A program made the translations under genes and the position numbers. The notes under the pieces are model-generated. The model was not told where the DNA came from and did not search any database. It worked only from the letters and a program-made list of their open reading frames with translations. A stretch of 13,940 bases of DNA. Source: an uncultured bacterium (GTDB lineage: Bacteria > Verrucomicrobiota > Lentisphaeria > Victivallales > Victivallaceae). Position 1 is the stretch's first letter. Each line of letters opens with the position of its first letter. The DNA lies in assembly GCA_900551245.1 (NCBI GenBank), contig URVC01000080.1, positions 1-13,940 on the forward strand, in the 5' to 3' direction. Of this stretch, positions 6,679 to 13,885 are shown piece after piece.

Positions 6679-7083
6679 TTACTTGAACGTATCGAAAACC
6701 CGCAGAATCGCCCGTTTTTGCTTGTTTTTCTCCAACCCCATGATCATAAAGGAGCCGCGCACCTCGATCGGATACGGGATCCCCTGAATGTACGTTCTGC
6801 CCTGCTCGGCGAGACGCTCCAGCCGCTTCCGCTGGACGCGCGACGTGCGGTCATATTTGTAGACGCCGATCTCGGAACCATCCACCATGATGCCGCATCC
6901 GCTGGTCGCGCGGAACGGGTCGGGCAGCAACGGCCGGACCCCGTCCACTTTGATGCCGGCGCGGGTCAGATAACCGGCGAAATCCTCCGGCCGCAGGTAG
7001 TTGTTGTCGATGGTCGTGCAACCGGTGAAAAAACAGCTCAGCATCACCAGCAGAGCCGGGACGGCGAAGCGAAAATTCGGCAT
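6679..7083 (-). CDS. Small predicted lipoprotein of unknown function
   Basis: I do not recognise this 134-aa protein. Its N-terminus is a lipoprotein signal: MPNFRF, a hydrophobic stretch (residues 7-20) and a lipobox ending FTGC, with C22 as the lipidation site. The mature part is basic and mixed, with an isolated cysteine (in SGCGIMVDG) and no repeats or membrane segments. The RTYIQGIPYPIEVRGSFMIMG stretch suggests a small beta-rich domain, but this is only impression. I chose the ATG at 7083 because GAGAGG lies about seven bases upstream and the signal peptide begins there; the ATG at 7173 would bury the signal peptide behind 30 polar residues. ppdK follows 27 bp downstream and a candidate promoter lies just upstream, so it leads the ppdK transcript. 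An envelope location is inferred from the signal peptide. Confidence 0.75.
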   Translation of the reverse strand: MPNFRFAVPALLVMLSCFFTGCTTIDNNYLRPEDFAGYLTRAGIKVDGVRPLLPDPFRATSGCGIMVDGSEIGVYKYDRTSRVQRKRLERLAEQGRTYIQGIPYPIEVRGSFMIMGLEKNKQKRAILRVFDTFK

Positions 7084-7118
7084 GCGTTTTCCTCTCTCAT
7101 TGGGCTCATTGATTGTAT

Positions 7119-7147
7119 AATCTAAATCTATCATGACCAGATTGCAA
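7119..7147 (-). promoter_or_regulatory. Candidate promoter of the lipoprotein-ppdK unit
   Basis: On the minus strand, TTGCAA (7142-7147) and TAGATT (7119-7124) are separated by 17 bases, each matching the sigma70 consensus at four of six positions. The pair sits in the 91-bp AT-rich gap between the iclR stop and the lipoprotein start, about 36 bases from that start. Confidence 0.4.
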
Positions 7148-7174
7148 GGCATTCCGCCAAATATTTTCGTCATC

Positions 7175-7963
7175 TCACATGAATTTCATGATTTCCGGGG
7201 GTGTCTCCCCGTCGGCCGGAAGATTTTCCTGAATCACCCGGGTGATTCCGTAGAGTCCGGCCAGCACATTCTCCCGGTGTTCCCCCTCGAATCGGTAGGC
7301 CGGGATGTATCCCCCGAGGGCGGCGATGAACCGCCCCCCCCGGTCGAACACCGGGAACGCCACCGACACCAGCGTCGGGTACCAGTCCCGGATCAGCATC
7401 GGTTTTTCCGCAATCTGTTCCAGCTCGCGGAAAAAATCCTCCCGGGTCCGCACCGCCGGCCAGAGCGCCTCCCCCGGCAGGCCGGAGACGGCGAGAAACC
7501 TCTCCTGCTGCTGCCGGGTGCAGTGCGCCAGCAACAGCAGTCCGGTCGCAGTATAATAGACATCTTCGATCACAGTCGGATTGTAGTTGACCTGCAGTTT
7601 GTGGTGCAGATCCGGCTTCGCCTCGCAGATCACATAGCGCTTGGTGCCGTTCAGCACGGCGAGCACGACGCCCTCCTTCTGCTCCTGCACGAACTGCCGC
7701 ATCGGGGAGTCCGCCAGCCGGACCAGTTCCGGGCGGTAGGCGAAGTTGTGGCAGAGGCCGTTCACCGCCGGACCGAGCCGGTAGCCGCGCCGCATGCCGA
7801 GCCGTTCCATGTAGCCGAGCTCGACCATGCTGTTGACGATGTGGAAGCAGGTGGCGGGCTGGACGCCGATCAGGTCGGCCATTTCACGAATGGACCAGAC
7901 CCGCTGTGGATCTTCCGCCACTTTCGCCAGAATCGTAAAGCAGCGTTCGATCACCTGAATCAT
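7175..7963 (-). CDS. IclR-family transcriptional regulator
   Basis: The predicted protein (262 aa, near the family's usual 250) is a cytoplasmic DNA-binding regulator. The N-terminal winged helix-turn-helix spans about residues 2-62 (SIREMADLIGVQPATCFHIV as the helix pair, then YMERLGMRRGYRLGP as the wing). The C-terminal effector domain runs from about 75 to 245, with GVVLAVLNGTKRYVI, YYTATGLLLLA and VSVAFPVFDRGGRFIAALGG in the family order. The ATG at 7963 is preferred because the IclR helix begins at once and GGGAGG lies four bases upstream; an upstream ATG at 8008 adds 15 unlike residues and would overlap the -10. It has its own promoter with palindromic sequence over it, so autoregulation is likely. 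Its ligand and targets are not visible. The neighbouring lipoprotein-ppdK unit is a possible target by position only. Confidence 0.92.
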   Translation of the reverse strand: MIQVIERCFTILAKVAEDPQRVWSIREMADLIGVQPATCFHIVNSMVELGYMERLGMRRGYRLGPAVNGLCHNFAYRPELVRLADSPMRQFVQEQKEGVVLAVLNGTKRYVICEAKPDLHHKLQVNYNPTVIEDVYYTATGLLLLAHCTRQQQERFLAVSGLPGEALWPAVRTREDFFRELEQIAEKPMLIRDWYPTLVSVAFPVFDRGGRFIAALGGYIPAYRFEGEHRENVLAGLYGITRVIQENLPADGETPPEIMKFM

Positions 7964-8004
7964 GGCTCCTCCCGGTTGAATGTTCTCCTGTGTGCGGTCC
8001 CATA

Positions 8005-8033
8005 ACAATACCGCGGGAACCGGACTTTGTCAA
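8005..8033 (-). promoter_or_regulatory. iclR promoter
   Basis: On the minus strand a perfect -35 TTGACA (8028-8033) and a -10 TATTGT (8005-8010, four of six) are separated by 17 bases. The pair lies in the 80-bp gap between the metW stop and the iclR start. This is the best -35 match in the window, so iclR can be expressed independently of metXW. Confidence 0.6.
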
Positions 8034-8039
8034 GTTCGG
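8020..8039. promoter_or_regulatory. Near-palindrome over the iclR -35, candidate operator
   Basis: CCGGACTT (8020-8027) and AAGTTCGG (8032-8039) are inverted with one mismatch around a four-base centre that contains part of TTGACA. A second looser inverted pair, CGGTCCC (from 7995) and GGGAACCG (to 8022), brackets the -10. IclR regulators bind palindromes at their own promoters, so autorepression fits. Alternatively the first palindrome is an RNA hairpin after the metW stop, but no T-run follows it. Confidence 0.4.
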
Positions 8040-8043
8040 CGGA

Positions 8044-8661
8044 CTATTTCCGCTCCAGCACGAACACGCACCCGACCGCGAAGAGATTGGGCATCGACGT
8101 GGTCAGCAGCGGGAAGGTCATCCCCACCGGAATCTCCTGGTAGATGCGGATTTCCAGATGGTTGCAGAGCCGTTGAAAGTCCCGAATGGTGCCGAGGTGG
8201 ATGTTCGGCGTGTTGTACCACTGGTAGGGGATCTGGGTCGTCCGCGGCATCGAGCCGGCGAACAGCAGCTGAAGGCGGCAGTGAAAATGGCCGAAGTTGA
8301 TAAAGCTGACCGCGGCGCGGCGCCCGACCCGGACAATGCGCCGGAGCAGCCGGTCCGGCCGTTTCACCTGCTGAAGCGTCTGCGAAAGGATCACCAGATC
8401 GAACGAATTTTCTTCGGCAAAGTCCAGCTCATCGTTGAGGTCGCTCTGAATCACCGGCACGCCGTTGGCGATGCATTGCGCGACCAGTTTGTGCTCGATC
8501 TCCATGCCGAGAATGTCGGCGCCGCGGGTTTCGCGGAGCATCTTGAGGAAACTGCCGTCGCCGCAGCCGAGGTCGAGCACCCGGTGGCCCGGCTGCACCA
8601 GGTCGGCGATGATTTTAAGGTCGTGCCGCAGTTTGAGATCGACGTAGAGAGATTCAACCAT
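8044..8661 (-). CDS. metW: MetW-type methyltransferase-fold protein of methionine synthesis
   Basis: This 205-aa protein has a class I SAM-dependent methyltransferase fold. HRVLDLGCGDGSFLKML (residues 26-42) is the SAM-binding loop, and DLVILSQTLQQVKRPDRLL is the post-motif segment. The MetW-specific stretch PYQWYNTPNIHLGTIRDF follows. MetW partners MetX in many bacteria and is needed for, or improves, homoserine acylation; its own methyl-transfer reaction is unsettled. The ATG at 8661 overlaps the end of metX by 8 nt (8654-8661), which implies translational coupling. The longer reading from 8763 runs inside metX and is not the protein start. The length matches the family (about 195-210). Confidence 0.93.
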   Translation of the reverse strand: MVESLYVDLKLRHDLKIIADLVQPGHRVLDLGCGDGSFLKMLRETRGADILGMEIEHKLVAQCIANGVPVIQSDLNDELDFAEENSFDLVILSQTLQQVKRPDRLLRRIVRVGRRAAVSFINFGHFHCRLQLLFAGSMPRTTQIPYQWYNTPNIHLGTIRDFQRLCNHLEIRIYQEIPVGMTFPLLTTSMPNLFAVGCVFVLERK

Positions 8662-9778
8662 GGAGGCCCTCCAGACGGTTGTGCAGAAAATCCCGGAGCA
8701 TCGGCCCCAGCACATCCGCTTCGAGCAGAAATGCGTCATGCCCGTAGGCGGATTTGATTTCACAGAAGGAGACGTTCAGCCGGTTTTTGAGCAATGCGTT
8801 GACGATCTTGCGCGACTCCACGGTCGGGAAGAGCCAGTCGCTGGAGAACGAAACCACCAGAAACGCCGCCGTCGCCGTCGAAAAGGCTTTGGCAAGATCC
8901 CCGCCCGCCCGCGCGGCCAGATCGAAGTAATCCATCGCCCGCGTGATGTAAAAGTAGCTGTTGGCGTCGAACCGCTCGACGAAACGGCGCCCCTGATGCT
9001 CGAGATAGCTCTCCACGGCGAAGTCGCGGTGGAAATCGAAGCTGTAGGAGTCGGCATCCTGCAGATCGCGGCCGAATTTCAGGCTCATCGACTCGTCGGA
9101 GAGATAGGTGATGTGCGCGAGCATCCGGGCGGCGGCGAGGCCGCGGTCCGGCACGTGGTCGGCGGAATAGTTGCCGTTGTTCCAGTTCGGATCGTACTTG
9201 ATCGCCTCGCGGCCGACCCAGTCGAACGCGATGCTCTGCGGCGACAGCTGGCTGGTGGTGGCGATCGGCACGGCGCTGTCCAGCCGGTCCGGGTAGTTAA
9301 TCGCCCACTCCATCGCCTGCATGCCGCCCATAGAGCCGCCGACGACGGAGAGCAGTTTCTCAATGCCGAGGTAGTCGATCAAGTAGCGCTGGGCGCGAAC
9401 CATGTCGCGGATGGTGATCACCGGGAAATCCAGGTTGTAGGGATTGCCCGTGTCGGGGTTGACCGAACGCGGCCCGGTCGAGCCGGCACAGCTGCCGAGC
9501 ACATTGCTGCAGATGACGAAGTAACGGTTTGTATCGATCGCCTTGCCGGGCCCGACCAGTTCGTCCCACCAGCCGGGTTTGGGATCCTCCGGCGTGTGCC
9601 GTCCGCAGACGTGGGCGTCTCCGGAGAGCGCATGGGTGATGAGAATGGCGTTGGAGCGGTCCGGCGCCAGGGTGCCGACCGTCTCATAACGGATGTTGAC
9701 CCCTTTGAGCGTCCTTCCGCAATCAAGCGCCAACGGCTCGGGAAGTTGAAAATTCTGCGGTTTGACGATGAACTCCAA
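8654..9778 (-). CDS. metX: Homoserine O-acyltransferase (MetX), TTG start
   Basis: This cytoplasmic alpha/beta-hydrolase-fold enzyme (374 aa) acylates L-homoserine, usually with acetyl-CoA, as the first committed step to methionine. The nucleophile S149 is in VVGGSMGGMQ, and the rest of the triad is D314 (in SSDWLFP) and H347 (in AYGHDAF). LITHALSGDAHVCGRH (46-61) and the SCAGSTGPRS stretch (96-105) are family landmarks. The first codon is TTG: the bases at 9776-9778 read CAA on the plus strand, with AGAGAGG five bases upstream. No in-frame ATG or GTG precedes it near the conserved start. It follows the glycosyltransferase by 57 bp, has its own candidate promoter, and overlaps metW. Acetyl versus succinyl donor specificity cannot be decided by annotation of the family alone. 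Confidence 0.96.
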   Translation of the reverse strand: MEFIVKPQNFQLPEPLALDCGRTLKGVNIRYETVGTLAPDRSNAILITHALSGDAHVCGRHTPEDPKPGWWDELVGPGKAIDTNRYFVICSNVLGSCAGSTGPRSVNPDTGNPYNLDFPVITIRDMVRAQRYLIDYLGIEKLLSVVGGSMGGMQAMEWAINYPDRLDSAVPIATTSQLSPQSIAFDWVGREAIKYDPNWNNGNYSADHVPDRGLAAARMLAHITYLSDESMSLKFGRDLQDADSYSFDFHRDFAVESYLEHQGRRFVERFDANSYFYITRAMDYFDLAARAGGDLAKAFSTATAAFLVVSFSSDWLFPTVESRKIVNALLKNRLNVSFCEIKSAYGHDAFLLEADVLGPMLRDFLHNRLEGLHG

Positions 9779-9818
9779 AGCTGCCTCTCTCCCGGATTTA
9801 CAAGAACGAAAATGATAT

Positions 9819-9846
9819 AATATAACGTATCGCCGTCATTTTTCAA
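9819..9846 (-). promoter_or_regulatory. Candidate metX promoter
   Basis: On the minus strand TTGAAA (9841-9846) and TATATT (9819-9824, five of six) are spaced by 16 bases, ending about 40 bases before the metX start. The -35 lies inside the last codons of the upstream glycosyltransferase gene. The leader is too short for a SAM riboswitch and no such fold is apparent. Confidence 0.5.
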
Positions 9847-11752
9847 CCGGCAGGGTCCGGTTTTCGGGCAAACTCCCCTCCCCGTCCCCTCCGGCCTCCT
9901 CCGCCGGAAGGGGATAGAGCCGCATGATCCACTCGCCGTCGAGCGGGCGGCCGTTCCAGCGGGAACGGTGATAGTTCCGCTGTGCGTCACAGATCAGCCG
10001 CTGTTCCCCGGAGACCGCGAGCAGATCGACCCGCACGGTCCCGTCGGCGCAGGAGACCGGCATGCGCACTTTGGAAAATCCGGGGCGGTCCAGATCGAAC
10101 AGCTGATCCTCGCCGTTGATTTTGACGGCGAGCCTTCCGGGCGTGACAGTGAGGAGCGTCCACTCCAGTTCCGCCCGGGCGGGGGAGATCGGGAACCGTT
10201 TTTCCAGCATCATCCCCGGTTCGAGCGGCAGCTCCTGCCAGCCGCCGAAGGTCAATGGTCCGTAATCGAACCACGCGCTCTTCCCGTCGCCGAGATCGAG
10301 CCGGGTGCCGGCGGGCCGGACCAGCCGCATCACCGCAGCTTCGCACTGCTGCCGGTAGAACTCATAGCCGGAGGTGGTCAGCCAGAAGGCGGCCACCAGA
10401 GCGCCGCCGCCGAGAAGCAGCGTCTGTTTCCGCGCCTGCGGAGCGCTCTTCCAGCGGCGGATCATCCAGCCGGCAAAGGCCCCGCCCGCCACCGCCGCCA
10501 GCGGCAGAATCGGCGCCCGGAACCGGGAGAGGATGTAGAAGAGCGCCGTCGCCCCCCAGTAGGCCGCGATGAAGTAGAACAACAGCCAGACCGGCAGGGA
10601 GTCGCGAAGCCGCAGCCGGGGCAGCAGCACCACGATTCCGGCGAGGGCGAGAGCGAGCAGAAGTCCACTGCGGCCGAACACCAGCACCTGGAGAATCCGG
10701 CTCGCTTCGCCTTCTCCGTAGAGCGACACGTTGTTCGGAATCTCCCGGTAATCCCAGAAGAGCAGAAGTTTGCGGAACTGCAGTTCGAAGAACGCCGCCG
10801 GTTCCCGGCACATCCAGTCGAACATCTGTTCCGCCACCGGCACGCCGGAGCGGGAGAGCTCCATCATCCGGTGCCACGCCTCGGGGTACTCCATCGGTCC
10901 GGCGGGCAGACCAGGTTCCCGGCCGCCGGGCGGAGCCTCCTGCGAATTGCCCAGCCCGAGCACGGCGTCGGCGGCGGTACTCGGCCCGGAGAGCCGCCCC
11001 GTCACCCGCGTGTTGTGAATGGCGAACGGCAGCTGTACCGCGATCAACAGCCCGGCAAACACCCCCAGTCCGGCGGCGATGCGGCGCCCGGAGACGGCCC
11101 GGCGGCGTCCGGCCAGCACGCCCAGCAGCACAATGCCGGGGACCAGAATCCAGATGTTGCCGCGGGTCAAGATTGCGATTCCGGTCATGATGCCGGCGGC
11201 CGTCCAGAACCGGAGCTGTTTCCACTCCATCGCCCGGAGCACCAGATAGAAAAGCAGAGTGAGGTTGAAAGACTGCAGTGTCTCGTTCTGATGGAACGGC
11301 GTATAGAGCAGAAGCGGCGTGGAGATCGCCGTGAGGACCGCCGCCGCGTAGCCGGCATTCCGGCCGAAGAGACGGGCGGCGGAGAGACCGGCGAACCAGC
11401 AGCAACCCGCGCCCAGCAGCGACTGCACCGCGATCACAAACCAGATCGATGCGCCGGAGACGAGATAAAGCACCGGCAGAAAGACCGCGTAATAGAACGG
11501 CTGATAGTAGAACTCCCCCGAATATTGAAACGCCGCCATGTCGCGGGCCAGTTGCATGTAGGTGGCCAAATCGCTGAGTTTCGAGGGGGAGAACACACTG
11601 TTGTTCCCGCCGTTGATTGCGGCGAGCTCCGCCGAGACGCCGAGGCGCAGCAGCAGAGCCGCGATGGAAATCCAGGCGAGATTCCGTAAAAAACGCCGCC
11701 CCTTGTCGCAGGCGGCGGCGCTTTTCCGAACTGTTGTTCCGGAGCGGGACAT
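9836..11752 (-). CDS. GT-C-type membrane glycosyltransferase (PMT_2/GT39-like)
   Basis: This 638-aa integral membrane protein has a multi-span hydrophobic core from about residue 22 to 460, then a soluble C-terminal domain (about 470-638) of beta-rich character on the outer side. The first large loop holds an acidic residue in SDLATYMQLARDMA (D61), as in GT-C enzymes that use lipid-linked sugars. SRFRAPILPL (409-418) resembles the conserved loop near the end of the PMT_2 membrane core. Such enzymes move a sugar from a polyprenyl phosphate donor to a protein or lipid acceptor; the acceptor is not identifiable. The ATG is joined to the frr stop as TGATG (one shared base), so translation is coupled to frr. 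The C-terminal tail is acidic and proline-rich. The substrate and exact subfamily are uncertain; the membrane GT-C assignment is fairly sure. Confidence 0.78.
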   Translation of the reverse strand: MSRSGTTVRKSAAACDKGRRFLRNLAWISIAALLLRLGVSAELAAINGGNNSVFSPSKLSDLATYMQLARDMAAFQYSGEFYYQPFYYAVFLPVLYLVSGASIWFVIAVQSLLGAGCCWFAGLSAARLFGRNAGYAAAVLTAISTPLLLYTPFHQNETLQSFNLTLLFYLVLRAMEWKQLRFWTAAGIMTGIAILTRGNIWILVPGIVLLGVLAGRRRAVSGRRIAAGLGVFAGLLIAVQLPFAIHNTRVTGRLSGPSTAADAVLGLGNSQEAPPGGREPGLPAGPMEYPEAWHRMMELSRSGVPVAEQMFDWMCREPAAFFELQFRKLLLFWDYREIPNNVSLYGEGEASRILQVLVFGRSGLLLALALAGIVVLLPRLRLRDSLPVWLLFYFIAAYWGATALFYILSRFRAPILPLAAVAGGAFAGWMIRRWKSAPQARKQTLLLGGGALVAAFWLTTSGYEFYRQQCEAAVMRLVRPAGTRLDLGDGKSAWFDYGPLTFGGWQELPLEPGMMLEKRFPISPARAELEWTLLTVTPGRLAVKINGEDQLFDLDRPGFSKVRMPVSCADGTVRVDLLAVSGEQRLICDAQRNYHRSRWNGRPLDGEWIMRLYPLPAEEAGGDGEGSLPENRTLPVEK

Positions 11753-12318
11753 CAGACGGTCATGAGCTCCTTCTCTTTGGCCGCCAGAAGCTTGTCGAGC
11801 GTGGTGATGTACCGGTCGGTCAGCTTCTGAATGTCGTCGAGCATCTTCTTGAGTTCATCTTCGGTGTAGATGCCGTCCTTCTGCGCCTTCTTGGCCGCTT
11901 CGTTGCCTTCGCGGCGGATGTTGCGCAGAGCGACCTTCGCCTCTTCGCACTCGGATTTGGCCTGCTTCGCCAGCGCCTGACGGCGCTCCTGGCTCAGCTC
12001 CGGAATCGGCAGTTTGAGGGTACGGCCGTCGCTCATCGGCGTGATGCCGATGTTGGAGGCGAGCAGCGCCTTCTCAATGGCGGAAACCGCGGTCGTATCC
12101 CAGGGCTGGATCACCAGCAGACGCGGTTCCGGCGCGGTGATCCCGGCGATCTCCTTGAGCCGGGTGGGGGTGCCGTAGTATTCCACGGTCACATGTTCCA
12201 CCAGCGCAGGGGAGGCCTTGCCGGTGCGGATGGCGGAGAAGCTGCTTCCCAGCACCTCTTCCGTCTTCATCATGTGCTCTTCCAGACTGTCGAGCAGATT
12301 GGTCGGATCCAGTTGCAT
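11752..12318 (-). CDS. frr: Ribosome recycling factor
   Basis: The protein (188 aa, family norm about 185) splits post-termination ribosomes together with EF-G in the cytoplasm. The conserved segments are in order: a first helix with the GSSFSAIRTGKASPALVEHV region; VEYYGTPTRLKEIAGITAPEPRLLVIQPWD-type strands (read in separate blocks at about residues 45-75); and the signature VALRNIRREGNEAAKK in the last helices. I use the ATG at 12318 because GGAGG (12327-12331) lies eight bases upstream. The ATG at 12324, two codons earlier, would leave only two bases between. The stop shares a base with the next gene's ATG. Unusually, no tsf/pyrH neighbours are present, only the glycosyltransferase downstream. 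Confidence 0.97.
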   Translation of the reverse strand: MQLDPTNLLDSLEEHMMKTEEVLGSSFSAIRTGKASPALVEHVTVEYYGTPTRLKEIAGITAPEPRLLVIQPWDTTAVSAIEKALLASNIGITPMSDGRTLKLPIPELSQERRQALAKQAKSECEEAKVALRNIRREGNEAAKKAQKDGIYTEDELKKMLDDIQKLTDRYITTLDKLLAAKEKELMTV

Positions 12319-12366
12319 TCTCATATCCTCCAGTCAAATACTTGTACTCTGAACGAAATATCCGGT

Positions 12367-12395
12367 AACATAACAACCGGAAGCGGAAATTGCAA
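12367..12395 (-). promoter_or_regulatory. Candidate frr promoter
   Basis: On the minus strand TTGCAA (12390-12395) and TATGTT (12367-12372, four of six) have a 17-base spacer. They sit in the 105-bp gap between the HTH-cupin gene and frr. The same TTGCAA -35 is used in the lipoprotein-ppdK candidate promoter. Confidence 0.45.
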
Positions 12396-12423
12396 ATAAA
12401 ATCCCCGGAATTCCCGCTTTTTT

Positions 12424-13014
12424 TCACTTTTTGCCCATGCCGGTTTGCGCGGCAAACCGCACCACCATCGAAACCTCCGCCGGGAGCTCCCCCGGATTGC
12501 CGATCTCATGCTCTACATCGCTTTCGAAAAGGATGAAATCCCCCGTCCTCAGCTCCGCCTCGTTCCCGCCGGCTTTCACCCGGATGGAACCGGAGAGCAC
12601 CGTCAGAAACTCCTCCGTCCCCGGCGAGTGCGCCAGTGACCGGTGCACGCACCCCGGCGCCAGCTTCAACCGGTAAAGTTCCAGATCCTCCGCCATGTTC
12701 ACCGGCGAAAGCACCTCGAACACCGCCCCCGATTCCGCCGCAATCGACGTGATGTTCTCCCGCCGGTTGACCTCGAAGCGTTTCGACCGTTTCCCCTCAC
12801 CCCGCAGCAGCGTTTCGAAGTCGATGTTCAGCGCGTGGGCGATCTTCCACATCGTCGCAATCGTCGGATTCACCTTGTCCGCCTCGATCTGCGACAGCAT
12901 CGCCTTCGACACCCCGCTCGCCGCCGCCAGCGCGTCCAGCGACAGCTGCTGCCTGCGCCGCTCCCGATGCAGGTTGCTCCCCAATGCCGGAGGATCCGGA
13001 ATCTTTCTTTCCAT
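12424..13014 (-). CDS. XRE-type HTH and cupin domain transcriptional regulator
   Basis: This predicted cytoplasmic regulator of 196 aa has two parts. An XRE/Cro helix-turn-helix occupies about residues 12-70: SLDALAAASGVSKAMLSQIE is the helix pair, and NPTIATMWKIAHALNIDFETLL completes the fold. A cupin_2 barrel follows at about 112-187, with GTEEFLTVLSGSI and GDFILFESDVEHEIGN. The family (PuuR-like and relatives) senses small metabolites through the cupin. Two close in-frame ATGs exist (13020 and 13014), neither with a Shine-Dalgarno. A TATAGT -10-like box at 13024-13029 would start transcription near 13017, so a leaderless mRNA from 13014 is possible. A reading open to 13914 is antisense to marC and not protein. 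The gene is divergent from marC. It ends in a run of lysines and its own ligand is unknown. Confidence 0.9.
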   Translation of the reverse strand: MERKIPDPPALGSNLHRERRRQQLSLDALAAASGVSKAMLSQIEADKVNPTIATMWKIAHALNIDFETLLRGEGKRSKRFEVNRRENITSIAAESGAVFEVLSPVNMAEDLELYRLKLAPGCVHRSLAHSPGTEEFLTVLSGSIRVKAGGNEAELRTGDFILFESDVEHEIGNPGELPAEVSMVVRFAAQTGMGKK

Positions 13015-13058
13015 ATTCATTATACTATACTTTTTGTAGAATATATTAAATTTCCGGC

Positions 13059-13086
13059 TTGTATTTTCCGCCTTCCGCTGTATAAT
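13059..13086 (+). promoter_or_regulatory. marC promoter
   Basis: TTGTAT (13059-13064) and a perfect TATAAT (13081-13086) are spaced by 16 bases. Transcription would begin near 13093, giving a leader of about 50 bases with AAGGAG nine bases before the marC ATG. Confidence 0.55.
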
Positions 13087-13143
13087 ATAACGAACATCAT
13101 TTAAAATATCAAACAAAGAAAGAAAAATAAGGAGAAAAAACAG

Positions 13144-13746
13144 ATGACCGCCACACTCTTTACTTCCATACAGATTCTGATTTTGCTGAATCCGTTTGCA
13201 GTGCTCTCCACCTTTCTGGCGATGACTCCGCGCTGGACGGAGCGGGAACGGCGTATGCTCGTGCTCCGGGCGATGATAACGGTCATCGTCGCCGGTGTCA
13301 CGCTCTTTTTCGGAGGAAGTGTGATCTTCTCGCTCTTCGGCATCAACATCGATGTGTTCCGGATCGGCGGCGGCGTCATCCTCATGGTGTGCGCGATTTC
13401 GCTGATCTGGGGGAAAGCCGGCGCGGCGGATGACAACGGCGACGATCCCGGGCACGACATTGCAGTCGTCCCGATCGCCATCCCCATGGCGGTCGGTCCG
13501 GGCACCGCGGCCGGGCTGATCGTGATCGGTCTGGAGAATCACGGACTCTGGATGACGGTCTCCAACCTTGCCGCGCTGGGGTTTGCCACCGCGTTGCTTG
13601 CCGGCCTTCTGCTGCTTGGCACGCGCGCCGAGCGGCTGCTCCGCCGGCGCGGCATCGCCATCATCACCCGCCTGACGGGGCTGTTTCTCTCGGCGATCGC
13701 GGCGGGGATGATTCTCGACGGGGTAAAGAGCTTCTTCCACCTCTGA
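13144..13746 (+). CDS. MarC-family (UPF0056) integral membrane protein
   Basis: The protein is 200 aa with about six membrane segments (roughly residues 5-27, 42-64, 72-90, 108-128, 137-160 and 175-195), matching the MarC family in length and topology. Family landmarks are LLNPFAVLSTFL (14-25), AVVPIAIPMAVGPGTAAG (107-124) and RLTGLFLSAIAAGMILDGV (176-194). MarC was once thought to govern multiple antibiotic resistance, but that role is not supported; its transport function is not established. The ATG has AAGGAG (13129-13134) nine bases upstream. It is transcribed away from the HTH-cupin gene, which is a plausible local regulator. No clear terminator follows the stop before 13884. The call of family is sure; a function is not. 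Confidence 0.93.
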   Translation: MTATLFTSIQILILLNPFAVLSTFLAMTPRWTERERRMLVLRAMITVIVAGVTLFFGGSVIFSLFGINIDVFRIGGGVILMVCAISLIWGKAGAADDNGDDPGHDIAVVPIAIPMAVGPGTAAGLIVIGLENHGLWMTVSNLAALGFATALLAGLLLLGTRAERLLRRRGIAIITRLTGLFLSAIAAGMILDGVKSFFHL

Positions 13747-13885
13747 GTGGCGTATTTTCCTGTCTGTACCGTAGAAAAGAGCCTTCTTCCTCCCGGTAAA
13801 CTGCCTGTCCCCCGGTCTGCTGCGAGCCTTCTTCTGCGCCGCACTTGGCCCGTCTTCTCCGGCCAATCTACCGGAATCCGGGCAT

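Noticed and set aside
4024..7125. A plus-strand open frame of 1033 codons opposite ppdK
   Set aside because: It is the antisense frame of a GC-rich, strongly coding gene. Its composition is dominated by Arg, Leu, His and Asp with no domain, and the ppdK reading is unambiguous.
9779..9835. A SAM riboswitch upstream of metX
   Set aside because: The gap is 57 bp and lacks the multi-helix core and the terminator stem expected of SAM riboswitches.
9968..11689. A plus-strand open frame of 573 codons opposite the glycosyltransferase
   Set aside because: The protein is rich in Arg, Gln, Pro and Glu with no hydrophobic core or family motif, typical of antisense frames in GC-rich genes.
12400..12423. 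Terminator after the HTH-cupin gene
   Set aside because: GGAATTCC is a palindrome with almost no loop, and although TTTTATTT follows on the minus strand the stem cannot form a stable hairpin.
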